NCBI GenBank assembly: GCA_947624375.1
Contig: CANQKD010000003.1
Span: 78,166 to 142,165 of the forward strand
DNA: 64,000 nucleotides
Source: an uncultured Clostridia bacterium
Lineage (GTDB): Bacteria; Bacillota; Clostridia; Oscillospirales; Ruminococcaceae
Reading direction: 5' to 3'
Shown: positions 34,479 to 44,244 of the stretch, piece by piece
Layout: each line of letters opens with the position of its first letter
Numbering within the stretch: the stretch's first letter is position 1
Program-made: the position numbers and the translations under genes
Notes under the pieces: generated by a model
What the model was told of the DNA's origin: nothing
Database searches by the model: none
Seen by the model: only the letters and a program-made list of their open reading frames with translations

Positions 34479-35444
34479 ATGGAAAACGTAAAAAATGAAG
34501 TTGCCGTTTCTATAAAAGGTCTTAACAAGACGATAGGCAAGCGGCAGATACTGCACGATATTTCTTTTGACGCATACAGCGGCGAAGTGTTCGGTTTTTT
34601 AGGACCAAACGGGGCAGGCAAGACTACTACTATTAAAATGATAGTTGGTCTGCTCTCGATAGACAGCGGCGAGATATCGGTGTGCGGCGCGGAGATAAAG
34701 AAGGATTTTGAGGGCGCGCTTAAAAACATAGGCGGCATAGTTGAAAACCCCGAAATGTACAAGCACCTTACGGGTTATCAGAACTTAGAGCACTACGCAC
34801 GCATGAGAGAGGGCGTTACCAAAGAGCGCATTGACGAAGTTGTTGCTCTGGTAGGTCTTTCAAACAGGATAAACGAAAAGATATCAAAGTATTCTCTTGG
34901 TATGCGCCAGAGGCTGGGTGTTGCGCAGTCAATACTGCACAAACCGAAAGCTCTGATACTCGATGAACCCACAAACGGTCTTGACCCTGCCGGAATAAAG
35001 GAACTTCGCGACATACTGAAAAAGCTTGCCCATGAAGAGGGCGTGTGCGTTATAGTTTCCAGCCACCTGATGAGCGAGATGGAGCTTATGTGCGACAGGG
35101 TGGGAGTTATAGCCAACGGCAGTATGCTGGGAGTATACTCTATAGACGAGCTTTTAGCGGCTTCGGCAGGCGCAACGAGCGACTACATAATAGATACCGA
35201 CAGCGGCGAAAAGGCTGTTGAGATAATAAAGGGCGTTACCGAAAAAGTAAGCCTTACAGATGATGGTCTTGTAGAGGTAATTCTTGATAATAATACTCAC
35301 CGCGAGGATATAGCTAAGATAAACAAACTGCTTATTGAGGGCGGCGCGGCGGTATACACCGTATCGCTCAAGCCCAAGAAAAAGCTGGAAGACGTATTTA
35401 TAGAGATGACAAGCGACACAAAGGAGGGCGGACAAATTGCGTAG
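34479..35444 (+). CDS. ABC-2 type transporter ATP-binding protein (321 aa)
   Basis: ATPase of a CcmA/DrrA-like exporter. Walker A GPNGAGKTTT (about 45-54), signature YSLGMRQRLG (about 138-147), Walker B ALILDEPTNGLDPAG (about 155-169), switch SSHLMSEME. A C-terminal extension of about 100 residues is typical of bacitracin/BcrA-like ATPases. AAGGAGG precedes the ATG. It overlaps the permease gene by eight bases. Confidence 0.93.
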   Translation: MENVKNEVAVSIKGLNKTIGKRQILHDISFDAYSGEVFGFLGPNGAGKTTTIKMIVGLLSIDSGEISVCGAEIKKDFEGALKNIGGIVENPEMYKHLTGYQNLEHYARMREGVTKERIDEVVALVGLSNRINEKISKYSLGMRQRLGVAQSILHKPKALILDEPTNGLDPAGIKELRDILKKLAHEEGVCVIVSSHLMSEMELMCDRVGVIANGSMLGVYSIDELLAASAGATSDYIIDTDSGEKAVEIIKGVTEKVSLTDDGLVEVILDNNTHREDIAKINKLLIEGGAAVYTVSLKPKKKLEDVFIEMTSDTKEGGQIA

Positions 35445-37011
35445 ATTTTTCAGACTTGTGAAAAACGAGTATATAAAGAACCTAAAGCTCGTTTCAACGT
35501 GGGTAATGCTGATACTCACGGCGGTGGCTGCGATTGGTCTGCCTGCGCTTGCAAGATTGGCTTACTATTTTGATGCCGAAGCATCTCAAGGCGATACGAG
35601 CGGCTACGACTGGACGATAGCTGACTATCTGGATAATATGATGTATTCCGCCGAGGGTACATCGGATAAATACTACATAGATATAATGAACGACCTTATA
35701 AATTCGGGCGCACAAAGCACATACGACTGGCGTTTTTCTGTTACGGATAATCTGTTCTATTCGGCATGGGATAAAGCAGACGAGCAGGTGTATGAAGAAT
35801 ACACCGAATACATGGCTGCCCTGCCCAGCTGGGACGAAGAAAACTATACTCTGACAGACCCAGAAGACGCGCAAAAGGCAAGCGATTTTCTAAAAGACAA
35901 AATGGGCGAGACCTTTACAGCCATATGGAAAACAGATGAGTATGCTAAACCTATGGCGGCGGTAATGGCAAACGATATGAAGGCGTATTATCAGTATAAT
36001 ATCGATGAAGCAAACAGCCGTTTGTCGTCAGCTGCTACAGAGTATGACAAGCAAATGGCAGACCTTGATATATGGTACTACACATATCTTCGCGACAACG
36101 ATGTATATCAATGCACCGCCGAGGATTATGAATATGAGTTTCTGAAAGATTATCTTCCGCAGTATTACGACGCAAACTATCAGAACGCTACAGAGCTGTA
36201 TTACACAAGAAAAGCTATCATAACTTATGAAAACGCCGACAAGGGCTCACCCGACCAGATATCTGTAGGCGAATACAAGACCGCTGTAAACAAATACGCT
36301 GTATACAACTACATGACAGAAAACCACATTGAGACAAACGTTGCAGATGAAGAAAGAGATACTCTGTGGTCGCCTTTCAAGATGTCTGTTGCGCTGGTGA
36401 CTTTCATAGGTATTTTAGTGGTAGTTATAGCGGCGCACTCGGTGGCATCGGAGTTTTCAAACGGCACGATCAAATTCTTGCTTATAAACCCCGTTAAGCG
36501 CTGGAAGATACTTGTATCAAAATACTTCACCGTGCTTTCAATGGGCTATATAATGATAGCCATCACGTTCGTGCTCTCGCTGCTGACTTCTATGATAATG
36601 TTCGGCGCGCACGACATAGGCGCGATGTACATAACTGCAAGCGGAGGAGAAGTGAGCGCAGTAAGCGGCATTTTGTACATGGCTAAGAGCTATCTGCTGG
36701 CAAGCACTTCGGTAGTGGTAATGGCAACAATGGCGTTTGCGATATCGGTGCTGATGAAAAGCTCTGCGTTCGCTATCGGTATCAGTATGTTCTGTATGCT
36801 CTCGGGCAGCGGCATAGTGCTTATGCTTCAGAGCTTGGGCATGAACTGGGCAAGATATCTGATATTTGCAAACCTCGATCTTGCTTCGATAGCAAACGGC
36901 ACTTCTTCTTTCATGTATCAGACGGTAGGCACTGCGCTGGCTGTTATAGCGGTGCATATGGTAGTCTTCTGGCTGATAGCATGGGACGGATTTACCAGAA
37001 GGGAAATATAG
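35437..37011 (+). CDS. ABC-2 type permease with large extracytoplasmic domain (524 aa)
   Basis: Membrane subunit partnering the preceding ATPase. The TTG start at 35437 has AAGGAGG nine bases upstream and overlaps the ATPase stop. One N-terminal helix (about 20-38) is followed by an unusually long outside domain (about 40-315) rich in Asp, Glu and Tyr, then five or six helices in the C-terminal 200 residues, including HSVASEFSNGTIKFLLINPVKR, the cytoplasmic coupling motif of ABC-2 permeases. Substrate unknown. Confidence 0.9.
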   Translation: MRRFFRLVKNEYIKNLKLVSTWVMLILTAVAAIGLPALARLAYYFDAEASQGDTSGYDWTIADYLDNMMYSAEGTSDKYYIDIMNDLINSGAQSTYDWRFSVTDNLFYSAWDKADEQVYEEYTEYMAALPSWDEENYTLTDPEDAQKASDFLKDKMGETFTAIWKTDEYAKPMAAVMANDMKAYYQYNIDEANSRLSSAATEYDKQMADLDIWYYTYLRDNDVYQCTAEDYEYEFLKDYLPQYYDANYQNATELYYTRKAIITYENADKGSPDQISVGEYKTAVNKYAVYNYMTENHIETNVADEERDTLWSPFKMSVALVTFIGILVVVIAAHSVASEFSNGTIKFLLINPVKRWKILVSKYFTVLSMGYIMIAITFVLSLLTSMIMFGAHDIGAMYITASGGEVSAVSGILYMAKSYLLASTSVVVMATMAFAISVLMKSSAFAIGISMFCMLSGSGIVLMLQSLGMNWARYLIFANLDLASIANGTSSFMYQTVGTALAVIAVHMVVFWLIAWDGFTRREI

Positions 37012-37026
37012 CACATACATAAATTT

Positions 37027-37060
37027 ACCCGTCGGACTTTGCGGTCTGACGGGTATTTTT
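37027..37060 (+). terminator. Terminator of the ABC-2 transporter operon
   Basis: Eleven-bp stem ACCCGTCGGAC/GTCTGACGGGT with a six-base loop, followed by ATTTTTTAT. Confidence 0.9.
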
Positions 37061-39423
37061 TATGATGCATCGAGAGTTTGTTTTTTGCGCTTGTCTTCAA
37101 CAGTGAAGCCGTTTTCGCTTACCGAGAGCAGCAGTGTTTTTTCTTCCGCGCTCTCTGATGTGCCGTTTACTAAAATATAGTCTGACAGCATATTTTCAAG
37201 CTGCGCCGAGATGGTGTGACGTATCTCTCTCGCGCCGAAAGTGCCGCTGCCGCTCTGCGCGAGTTTTTCAACTATATCTTCGCCGTATTCCAGCCTGATG
37301 TTCATCTCCGCCGCGCGGCTGCACAGCTGACTGAGCATTTTATTCGCTATGGTGCGCAGGCTCTCGTGCGAAAGCGGCTGAAAGATCATCTTTTCGTCAA
37401 TGCGGCTGAGAAGCTCGGGCGAGAAGAACTTCTTCATCTCCTCCATATAGGTCTGCGACTGCTTTTCATAGGAATTTTCAAAACCCACACGGCTCTTTGT
37501 CTCCCTCGCGCCGATGTTTGATGTCATTATTATAACGGTGTTTGCAAACGATACCTTTCTGCCGCTCGTATCGGTAACGAAGCCCTCCTCCAGTATCTGC
37601 AAAAGAATATTGAAAACATCGGGGTGAGCCTTTTCTATCTCGTCAAAAAGCACTATAGAATACGGTCTGCGCCTTACCCTCTCGGTAAGCTGACCGCCTT
37701 CCTCATAGCCGACATACCCCGGCGGCGAGCCTATCAGCCGCGAAATATTGTGCCGCTCCATATACTCTGACATATCAAAGCGTATAAGACTATCGCAGCT
37801 TGAAAACATAGCCTTTGCAAGAGCCTTTGCCAGACTTGTCTTGCCAACGCCGCTGGGGCCTAAAAATACGAATGAACCTATAGGTCGCTGCTCGTTTCTC
37901 AGCCCCGAGCGAGACCGCCTTATAGCCGAAGCAAGAAGAGAAACCGCCTTATCCTGACCTATTACCTCGCGTTTCAGCTCATCCTCCAGCCGCAGCAGCC
38001 TGTGCCCCTCGTTTTCTGTCATGCTTTCGGCAGGTATGCCCGTTTGAGATGACACCACCTGCGCTATATCTTTCGCTGTTATAAGCGGCTTCATCTTGCT
38101 GCCTGCCACCTGCAAGGTAAGCGCTTCAAGATAGTCCTGCTTGGTTATCCTGCCGACGATATAATCAGAAAACGCCTTTGAAACTGCCTTTTCCTCGCTG
38201 CGTTCCTGCTCACGAATGCGCACCCTCGCGCACGCCTGATCTATAAGGTCTATAGCCTTGTCTGGAAAATATCTGTCAAAAACATATCTGCCCGAAAGCT
38301 TTACAGCGCTTTTTACCGCCTCGTGGGTTATCTCAACTCCGTGGAAATTTTCATACCTCGGCACAAGTCCCTCTATTATCTCCTCAGTCGCCTGCTCAGA
38401 GGGTTCTTCCACCTTAACCGGCTGAAAACGCCGCTCCAGCGCAGCATCTTTTTCTATATATTTTCGGTATTCGTCAAAGGTCGTCGCGCCTATTATCTGA
38501 AGCTCCCCTCTTGCCAGCTGAGGTTTCATAATACCTGCCGCATCGATAGCACCCTCTGCCGCTCCTGCGCCCATTATAGTATGCAGTTCATCTATAAAAA
38601 GAATAATGTTGCCGTCGGCTATGGCTTCTTCAACGCACTGTTTCAGGCGTTCTTCAAAGTCGCCGCGGTATTTCGCGCCTGCAAGCAGCTGTGTCATGTC
38701 AAGTGAAAAAATACGCTTGTCTGAAAGCCCTTTCGGCACTCTGCCCTCGCATATCCTCTGCGCCAGCCCCTCAACTATAGCGGTCTTGCCTACACCTGCT
38801 TCACCCACAAGGCAAGGGTTGTTTTTGTTGCGGCGGCAGAGAATTTCCGTCACCCTTTCAAGCTCTTTTTCTCTGCCTATGACCGGGTCAAACGCGCCGC
38901 AAACATCCTGCCGTGTAAGCTCTCTGGCATAGCGCAAAAGCTTCTGCGCACCGCCCTTTGCAGATGAATATTCCTCTTCGCGCGCGCCCACGGCACATTC
39001 GGAAAGCAGCCGCGGCATATTCACTCCGATATCGCGCATTATGCTTACGGCGCAGCAGCCGTTTTGTTTCAGTATTGCGGCAAGAATATGCTCGCTGCCT
39101 GCCAGCCTGTTTTTTGCCTGCGCGCTTATTGCCTTTGCGCTTTCAAGGATCTTTTCCGCTGTGGGGGTTATATCACTGTAGGTCAGCTTGCATGGCGTGC
39201 CCGAGCCTATCGCGGCGGTTATCTTGTCTTTCACCCTTTGCGCCGTAAGACCGCACCTTATTAAAATAAGGCACGCGGTACTCGAGCCCTCGTCCAGTAT
39301 CGCCCACAGTATATGCTCGCTGCCTACATAGGTATGCCCTATGCTGCCTGCAAGCGTGAGCGAACGTTTTAATATCTCCTTTGCCTTTTTAGTAAAGCCG
39401 TCGGTATTGAATTCATTGAACAT
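37060..39423 (-). CDS. clpC: ATP-dependent Clp protease ATPase subunit ClpC-like (787 aa)
   Basis: Hsp100 unfoldase expected to feed ClpP. N-domain repeats (FTKKAKEILKRSLTLAGSIG and LAGSEHILAAILKQ), first AAA module [27 protein letters not shown]; second [31 protein letters not shown]. The second module has TKSRVGFENS, whose VGF matches the ClpP-docking loop of ClpC and is missing in ClpB above. The middle region is short and no clear UVR motif is seen. ctsR, mcsA and mcsB are not adjacent, unlike the classical clpC operon. The nearest good ribosome site (AAAGGAG, about 39462-39468) is separated from the ATG by a perfect hairpin. Confidence 0.93.
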   Translation of the reverse strand: MFNEFNTDGFTKKAKEILKRSLTLAGSIGHTYVGSEHILWAILDEGSSTACLILIRCGLTAQRVKDKITAAIGSGTPCKLTYSDITPTAEKILESAKAISAQAKNRLAGSEHILAAILKQNGCCAVSIMRDIGVNMPRLLSECAVGAREEEYSSAKGGAQKLLRYARELTRQDVCGAFDPVIGREKELERVTEILCRRNKNNPCLVGEAGVGKTAIVEGLAQRICEGRVPKGLSDKRIFSLDMTQLLAGAKYRGDFEERLKQCVEEAIADGNIILFIDELHTIMGAGAAEGAIDAAGIMKPQLARGELQIIGATTFDEYRKYIEKDAALERRFQPVKVEEPSEQATEEIIEGLVPRYENFHGVEITHEAVKSAVKLSGRYVFDRYFPDKAIDLIDQACARVRIREQERSEEKAVSKAFSDYIVGRITKQDYLEALTLQVAGSKMKPLITAKDIAQVVSSQTGIPAESMTENEGHRLLRLEDELKREVIGQDKAVSLLASAIRRSRSGLRNEQRPIGSFVFLGPSGVGKTSLAKALAKAMFSSCDSLIRFDMSEYMERHNISRLIGSPPGYVGYEEGGQLTERVRRRPYSIVLFDEIEKAHPDVFNILLQILEEGFVTDTSGRKVSFANTVIIMTSNIGARETKSRVGFENSYEKQSQTYMEEMKKFFSPELLSRIDEKMIFQPLSHESLRTIANKMLSQLCSRAAEMNIRLEYGEDIVEKLAQSGSGTFGAREIRHTISAQLENMLSDYILVNGTSESAEEKTLLLSVSENGFTVEDKRKKQTLDAS

Positions 39424-39432
39424 ACTTGCTCT

Positions 39433-39457
39433 GCCGCCAAAAATACTACAAGGCGGC
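39433..39457 (-). promoter_or_regulatory. Hairpin between ribosome site and start of clpC
   Basis: Perfect GCCGCC/GGCGGC stem with a 13-base loop lying between AAAGGAG and the clpC ATG. Folding would bring the ribosome site nearer to the start codon. Confidence 0.45.
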
Positions 39458-39652
39458 GTTCTCCTTTCTTACCGGGATAAGTCACAAAAGCAGTTTTGGC
39501 AAAAATTTATAAAGTATTCCGCCCAAACGCTTTGCCGTCTGAAATATTATATTCGCAGGACAAATTTTCCTTTCCTTATTTTTTCAGATGTATGCAAAAA
39601 CGCCTGTACTTTCGGCAAGATCGCACGCGCTGTAACACATTTTCACCGGCGG

Positions 39653-39661
39653 CATAAATTA
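39653..39661 (+). promoter_or_regulatory. Sporulation-type (SigK-like) -10 candidate
   Basis: CATAAATTA matches CATAnnnTA, the SigK -10 pattern, with ACA about 15 bp upstream; it lies 55 bases before the Cys-rich small gene. Confidence 0.3.
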
Positions 39662-39716
39662 TACTATAAGCCTCGCTTAACGGCCGGCTTAAATCATTAC
39701 AAAGGAGAACTTCTTT

Positions 39717-39866
39717 ATGAACTGCAACGGCTTCAACGGTTACTGGTGGATAATAATCCTCATAATCATCATCGCATTCGGCGGATTCAGCAACGGCTAT
39801 AACAACGGCTGCGGCTGTGGCTGCGACAATGGCTGCGGCTGCAACAACAACGGCTGCGGCTGCTGA
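39717..39866 (+). CDS. Small Cys/Gly-rich YjcZ-like membrane protein (49 aa)
   Basis: A very short gene with AAAGGAG nine bases before the ATG. The protein starts MNCNGFNGYWW, has one hydrophobic helix (IIILIIIIAFGGF, about 12-24) and ends in Asn/Gly/Cys repeats (GCGCGCDNGCGCNNNGCGC) with eight Cys in the last 19 residues. Size and layout recall YjcZ-type sporulation proteins of Bacillus, with helix and tail in a different order and an added Cys-rich metal- or crosslink-competent tail. It is followed by two hairpins and has a SigK-like -10 upstream, so a spore-coat role is possible but unproven. Confidence 0.7.
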   Translation: MNCNGFNGYWWIIILIIIIAFGGFSNGYNNGCGCGCDNGCGCNNNGCGC

Positions 39867-39879
39867 CAGCGAACACTAT

Positions 39880-39911
39880 AAAGGCACGGTGCGTTTTCGT
39901 ACCGCGCCTTT
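39880..39911 (+). terminator. Terminator of the Cys-rich small gene
   Basis: Stem AAAGGCACGGTGCG/CGTACCGCGCCTTT with a short loop, followed by T-rich sequence. Confidence 0.65.
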
Positions 39912-39922
39912 GCTTTGTCTGC

Positions 39923-39967
39923 AAAAAAGAGCATTGCTCCCCAAACGGAAACAATGCTCATTTTTTT
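39923..39967. terminator. Bidirectional terminator between the small gene and the ROK gene
   Basis: Stem GAGCATTG/CAATGCTC flanked by A6 on the left and T7 on the right, between convergent genes. Confidence 0.85.
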
Positions 39968-39990
39968 ATTTAAGGCGGAAGTTTCGCCCT

Positions 39991-41244
39991 CTATTGTACT
40001 GTAACGGGCACCTTGGTAACAAAGCCGCCCTTATCGTAAAACAGCTCTCTTATCGCAAGCGCGCAGCCCGACAAAAATCTCTGTTTATCATCTATGATAC
40101 TCAGTGAGATCTTGCTTGCCACAACGCTGCCGCCTATGCGCTCAACGGCAGGAATAAGATATGTGTTCATCTTTTCTTCATCTGCGAAAATATTGTGCAG
40201 CACCAGCTTTTGCGGATTGGTGGTAAAGTACAGATTATTCAGCAGCACCGCCATCTTGTCAAGTGACTCGCTCATCAAAGCCAGCGTGCCCTCGTCTTTG
40301 TTTCTGCACGAATCGCGTATAGCGTCCATGTCTATCTTTGAAGGATCGCCATTAAGTGTTTTGTAAAGGTACGGCGTTTTCTCCATACCGAATATCCTTG
40401 TCACCTTTTTTATCATCGCGTTGGGAGAAAGCTCTGTTCTGCAACAGCCCTTTCTTCCGCAGTCGCACACCTCTGAGGAATTGGGGTCTATTATTATCCT
40501 GTCAACAAAATCTGTTCTGTTGTCGTATGAAACAATAGGGTCGTTAAGGTTGGTAACTACAAAGTGCATAGAATCGCCGCACTGCAAAAACGCAATGTTG
40601 CGGCGCTCCGAATCCTTTGTTTTAAGAAAATCTATATTCGCCATAGCCATGCCTTTTACAGAGTTATCTACAACCACCGGCAGAGAATACTCTTTCTCAA
40701 ACAGCTTGCGCAGCGGTGAATAGTCAGCCGCGCCGTTGACTATGGGTATATTCATGCGCTTGAACATCGAAGGGTACACGCCTATGCCTATGCCCAGAAG
40801 CTGCTGTGGGTCTATGTAATTGTCATTTATTATATCTTTTACAGACTTCTTGATAAAGTCGGAGATGTCGCCGAATGTAAACGAATCGTTTATAGCAAGG
40901 TTTCTCTTGTCAAGCACTGCGCCCGAAAGCGTTGACATACCCACGCTTACGTTCTCGCACTCTATCGCTATGCCTATAGTGAACCTGAAATTGCTGTTTA
41001 CATCTATAAGTATCTTTTTTCTGCCGCGCGGCGTTTTCTCGGCAACGTGCTTGTATTCGCCGAGCTCTACTATTATTCCCTGCTCTATCATCTCATTGGT
41101 GATGATAGTCACCGCTGCTCTCGTAAGCTCCAGAGCCCCCGCAATGTCTATTCGCGATGTAGGACCTCTCTGTTTCAATATTTTCAAAACATACATACGG
41201 TTTTGTCTTTTAAGATCAAGTTTGCTTATTCCGTGCTGTTCCAT
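39991..41244 (-). CDS. ROK family transcriptional regulator (417 aa)
   Basis: NagC/XylR-type repressor that responds to a sugar. The ATG at 41244 has GGAGAG five bases upstream and is preferred over an ATG four codons earlier. N-terminal winged helix (LKILKQRGPTSRIDIAGALELTRAAVTIITNEMIEQG), then a ROK sugar-kinase-like domain with VVDNSVKGMAMANIDF and the zinc site CDCGRKGCCRTELSP. The ATP-binding motif of true kinases is degenerate, consistent with a regulator. No sugar genes adjoin, so its target is not known. Confidence 0.92.
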   Translation of the reverse strand: MEQHGISKLDLKRQNRMYVLKILKQRGPTSRIDIAGALELTRAAVTIITNEMIEQGIIVELGEYKHVAEKTPRGRKKILIDVNSNFRFTIGIAIECENVSVGMSTLSGAVLDKRNLAINDSFTFGDISDFIKKSVKDIINDNYIDPQQLLGIGIGVYPSMFKRMNIPIVNGAADYSPLRKLFEKEYSLPVVVDNSVKGMAMANIDFLKTKDSERRNIAFLQCGDSMHFVVTNLNDPIVSYDNRTDFVDRIIIDPNSSEVCDCGRKGCCRTELSPNAMIKKVTRIFGMEKTPYLYKTLNGDPSKIDMDAIRDSCRNKDEGTLALMSESLDKMAVLLNNLYFTTNPQKLVLHNIFADEEKMNTYLIPAVERIGGSVVASKISLSIIDDKQRFLSGCALAIRELFYDKGGFVTKVPVTVQ

Positions 41245-41405
41245 TTTACTCTCCATTCAGCCGCCCGGCGGCATTATTCTGCGACAAGTCTTCACTGCCC
41301 TTTGCAAAGCCCTCTGAGCCCCTTGCCACGGCAGTAAAGAATGCTTTTATATTATACTATAAATTTATTAACTTACAATGAACGTATTATTAAACTTTTG
41401 ACTAT

Positions 41406-42311
41406 TTACAATTTGTTAATATTTATTTTGTCATCTATCAGACCTATTATCCTTGCCGCCGCTACCGACACAGGTCTTTTCCTGCTGACTGCTATGCATA
41501 CCTGCCTTTTGGGCAGCTGCCTGTCAAGTCTGAGTTCAAACAGCCTGCCGCTTTCTATCTCCTCTCTGGCAAAGCCGCTCATCACAAAGCCTATGCCTAA
41601 GTCTCTTTCAGCAAATCTTACTATCAGCTCCGATGTCGCTAGCTCTATCTCGGGCACTATCTCAACTTTGCACTTTCTTAAAAACTCGTCTATGCTGCGG
41701 CGTGTTGAAGTGTTCTTTTCAAGAAATATAACAGGCAGTTTTTCCAGCTGCGAAAGGCTTATCACCTTGTCTTTAAGATGTTCAAAACGCTTGCCTGCAA
41801 CAAAGATGTCGCTTATCTCGCCGCACTCAAAAATGCTTATGTCGTCATGCATATCAACGGGCGTGCTTACTATGCCAAGATCAATGCTGCCCTCCCTCAG
41901 CGAGGAAAGCGTTTCGGGCGTAGGACCGTTTGACACGCTTATGCGTATGTTGGGGTACTGTTTGTGAAACTGCTCTAAATACGGCAGCAGAAAAAATTGC
42001 AGCGTCATGTCCGATGCGCCTATGCGTATCTCGCCGCTCTCCATGCCGAGCATTTCACAAAGTTCTCTCTCTCCCTGTTCTATCTCGTCAAAGGCGCGTT
42101 TTACACGGCTGTAGAAAACTTCACCCTCGGCGGTAAGCTTTACGCCCTTTGATGTTCTGAAAAACAGCGCGCAGCCCAGCTGCCTCTCAAGCTGCTTTAC
42201 CGACTGCGAGACCGCAGGCTGCGATATAAAAAGCTTCTGCGCCGCCAGTGTTATGCTGCCGCAGTTTGCAACGCAGTAAAAGGTCTTGCAGTGCTCTAAA
42301 TTTACTGTCAT
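41406..42311 (-). CDS. LysR family transcriptional regulator (301 aa)
   Basis: LTTR with N-terminal helix-turn-helix (FYCVANCGSITLAAQKLFIS, QPAVSQSVKQLERQLG) and a substrate-binding domain from about residue 90 (EIRIGASDMTLQFFLLPYLEQF). It is divergent from leuCDB with back-to-back promoters in the shared 158-bp gap, the usual arrangement for an LTTR controlling its neighbour. Control of leucine synthesis genes is therefore inferred. AAGGCGAG precedes the ATG. Confidence 0.93.
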   Translation of the reverse strand: MTVNLEHCKTFYCVANCGSITLAAQKLFISQPAVSQSVKQLERQLGCALFFRTSKGVKLTAEGEVFYSRVKRAFDEIEQGERELCEMLGMESGEIRIGASDMTLQFFLLPYLEQFHKQYPNIRISVSNGPTPETLSSLREGSIDLGIVSTPVDMHDDISIFECGEISDIFVAGKRFEHLKDKVISLSQLEKLPVIFLEKNTSTRRSIDEFLRKCKVEIVPEIELATSELIVRFAERDLGIGFVMSGFAREEIESGRLFELRLDRQLPKRQVCIAVSRKRPVSVAAARIIGLIDDKININKL

Positions 42312-42350
42312 AATCTCGCCTTATCTTAAAAAGTTTTGGTATACGATATA

Positions 42351-42379
42351 ATTATACCACAGCATTTGCGGCAAGTCAA
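42351..42379 (-). promoter_or_regulatory. Promoter of the LysR regulator gene
   Basis: Minus strand TTGACT (42374-42379), 17-bp spacer, TATAAT (42351-42356). Confidence 0.85.
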
Positions 42380-42385
42380 TACACA

Positions 42386-42414
42386 TTGACATACGCGTTT
42401 TAAAGTGGTATAAT
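42386..42414 (+). promoter_or_regulatory. Promoter of leuCDB
   Basis: TTGACA (42386-42391), 17-bp spacer, TATAAT (42409-42414). Its -35 is only six bases from the -35 of the divergent lysR promoter, and both -10 boxes are preceded by GTGG. Confidence 0.88.
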
Positions 42415-42469
42415 TTTATTTGGGTACAGAAAAAATGCACCTATCAAACAATGAAACTTGGTGGTAATT

Positions 42470-43741
42470 ATGTCAGATACTAAAATGACTATGACACAGA
42501 AAATACTCGCACACGCGGCAGGGCTGGAAAAGGCAGCGCCCGGGCAGCTTATCATGGCAAAGCTTGACCTTGTTATGGGCAACGATATAACCTCTCCCGT
42601 GGCTATGAACGCATTTGAAAAAGCAGGCTGCAAAAGCGTTTTTGACAAAGACAAGATCGCGCTTATAATGGATCACTTTGTGCCGAATAAGGACATAAAA
42701 GCGGCGCAGCAGGCAAAGCAGTGCAGAGAGTTTGCCGCAAGATTTGATATAACCAACTTTTATGATGTAGGCAAAATGGGCATAGAGCACGCTCTTATAC
42801 CCGAGGCAGGGTTGTGTGCGCCCGGCGAATGTATCATAGGCGCTGACTCGCACACCTGCACTTACGGAGCGGTGGGGGCTTTCTCAACGGGCGTGGGCTC
42901 TACCGATATGTGCTACGGCATGACCACGGGCAAACTGTGGTTCAAAGTGCCCTCCGCGCTGAAGATAGAGCTAAAAGGCAGGCTGCCTAAGTGGTCTGCG
43001 GCAAAGGATATAATACTTCATCTGATAGGCATGATAGGCGTTGACGGCGCACTTTACCGTTCTCTTGAATTCTGCGGTGACGGCGTTGCAGCTCTTTCAA
43101 TGGAAGACAGACTTTGCATATGCAACATGGCTATAGAAGCAGGCGCAAAGAACGGTATCTTCCCTGTTGACGACATTTGCAGAAAATACATAGCCGAGCG
43201 CACCGACCGCAAGTACACCGAATTTTCTGCCGATGAAGATGCTGCATACGACAAACATATAATTATAGAGCTTGACAAAATAAAGCCGACGGTATCTTTC
43301 CCTCACCTGCCGTCTAACACAAAAACATTTGACGAGATAGGCGATATCAAGATAGACCAGTGCGTTATAGGCTCTTGCACCAACGGCAGGATCGAAGATA
43401 TGCGCGCCGCAGCAGAGATACTCAGCGGCAGGCAGGTAGCCGACGGGGTTCGCTGCATTGTCATTCCTGCAACACAGAAAGTTTATCTGCAAATGATAAA
43501 TGAGGGCATTACGCAGGCTTTAGTGAACGCAGGCTGCGTGGTGTCAACGCCGACCTGCGGCCCATGCCTTGGCGGTTACATGGGCATACTTGCCGAGAAT
43601 GAAAGGTGCGTTTCGACCACAAACCGCAACTTTGTAGGCAGAATGGGTCACACCAAAAGTGAGGTATACCTTGCATCGCCTTACGTGGCAGCCGCAAGCG
43701 CTGTAACGGGCAGACTTTCCTGTCCGCAGGATATTATTTAA
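42470..43741 (+). CDS. leuC: 3-isopropylmalate dehydratase large subunit (423 aa)
   Basis: [4Fe-4S] isomerase converting 2- to 3-isopropylmalate in leucine synthesis. The ATG at 42470 has GGTGG six bases upstream. Aconitase motifs: [20 protein letters not shown], the cluster Cys in [17 protein letters not shown], and [13 protein letters not shown]. At about 423 residues with a separate 158-residue small subunit it belongs to the short LeuC2/homoaconitase-like class found in Clostridia and archaea, not the 465-residue LeuC of enteric bacteria. Confidence 0.96.
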   Translation: MSDTKMTMTQKILAHAAGLEKAAPGQLIMAKLDLVMGNDITSPVAMNAFEKAGCKSVFDKDKIALIMDHFVPNKDIKAAQQAKQCREFAARFDITNFYDVGKMGIEHALIPEAGLCAPGECIIGADSHTCTYGAVGAFSTGVGSTDMCYGMTTGKLWFKVPSALKIELKGRLPKWSAAKDIILHLIGMIGVDGALYRSLEFCGDGVAALSMEDRLCICNMAIEAGAKNGIFPVDDICRKYIAERTDRKYTEFSADEDAAYDKHIIIELDKIKPTVSFPHLPSNTKTFDEIGDIKIDQCVIGSCTNGRIEDMRAAAEILSGRQVADGVRCIVIPATQKVYLQMINEGITQALVNAGCVVSTPTCGPCLGGYMGILAENERCVSTTNRNFVGRMGHTKSEVYLASPYVAAASAVTGRLSCPQDII

Positions 43742-43753
43742 GGAGGCACGGCT

Positions 43754-44230
43754 ATGAAAGCTGACGGAAAAGCTATTAAATACGGAAACAACGTTGATAC
43801 CGACGTTATAATCCCTGCAAGATATCTCAATACATCCGATCCGCAGGAGCTTGCCGCCCACTGCATGGAGGATATAGACAAAGATTTTCACCAGAAGATG
43901 CACACGGGCGACCTTATAGTGGCGCAGGCAAACTTCGGCTGCGGTTCTTCAAGAGAGCACGCGCCGATGGCTATAAAAGCGACAGGCGTTTCATGCGTTA
44001 TAGCAAAAACTTTTGCACGAATATTCTACCGCAACGCAATAAATATAGGTCTGCCTATCATAGAATGTGCAGAAGCTGCCGATGGCATTGAAGACGGTGA
44101 CCGCGTTACCGTTGATTTTGACACGGGCGTTATCACGAACGTTACTAAAAATGAGACATATCAGGGGCAGCCGTTCCCGGAATTTCTGATAAACATCATA
44201 AACAGCAGCGGTCTGCTGAACACCCTCTGA
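43754..44230 (+). CDS. leuD: 3-isopropylmalate dehydratase small subunit (158 aa)
   Basis: Swivel domain partner of Leu[26 protein letters not shown] at the N-terminus, [21 protein letters not shown] and [18 protein letters not shown] are the family signatures. GGAGG precedes the ATG, 12 bases after leuC. The short size fits the LeuD2 class. Confidence 0.96.
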   Translation: MKADGKAIKYGNNVDTDVIIPARYLNTSDPQELAAHCMEDIDKDFHQKMHTGDLIVAQANFGCGSSREHAPMAIKATGVSCVIAKTFARIFYRNAINIGLPIIECAEAADGIEDGDRVTVDFDTGVITNVTKNETYQGQPFPEFLINIINSSGLLNTL

Positions 44231-44244
44231 AAGGAGCGCACAGT

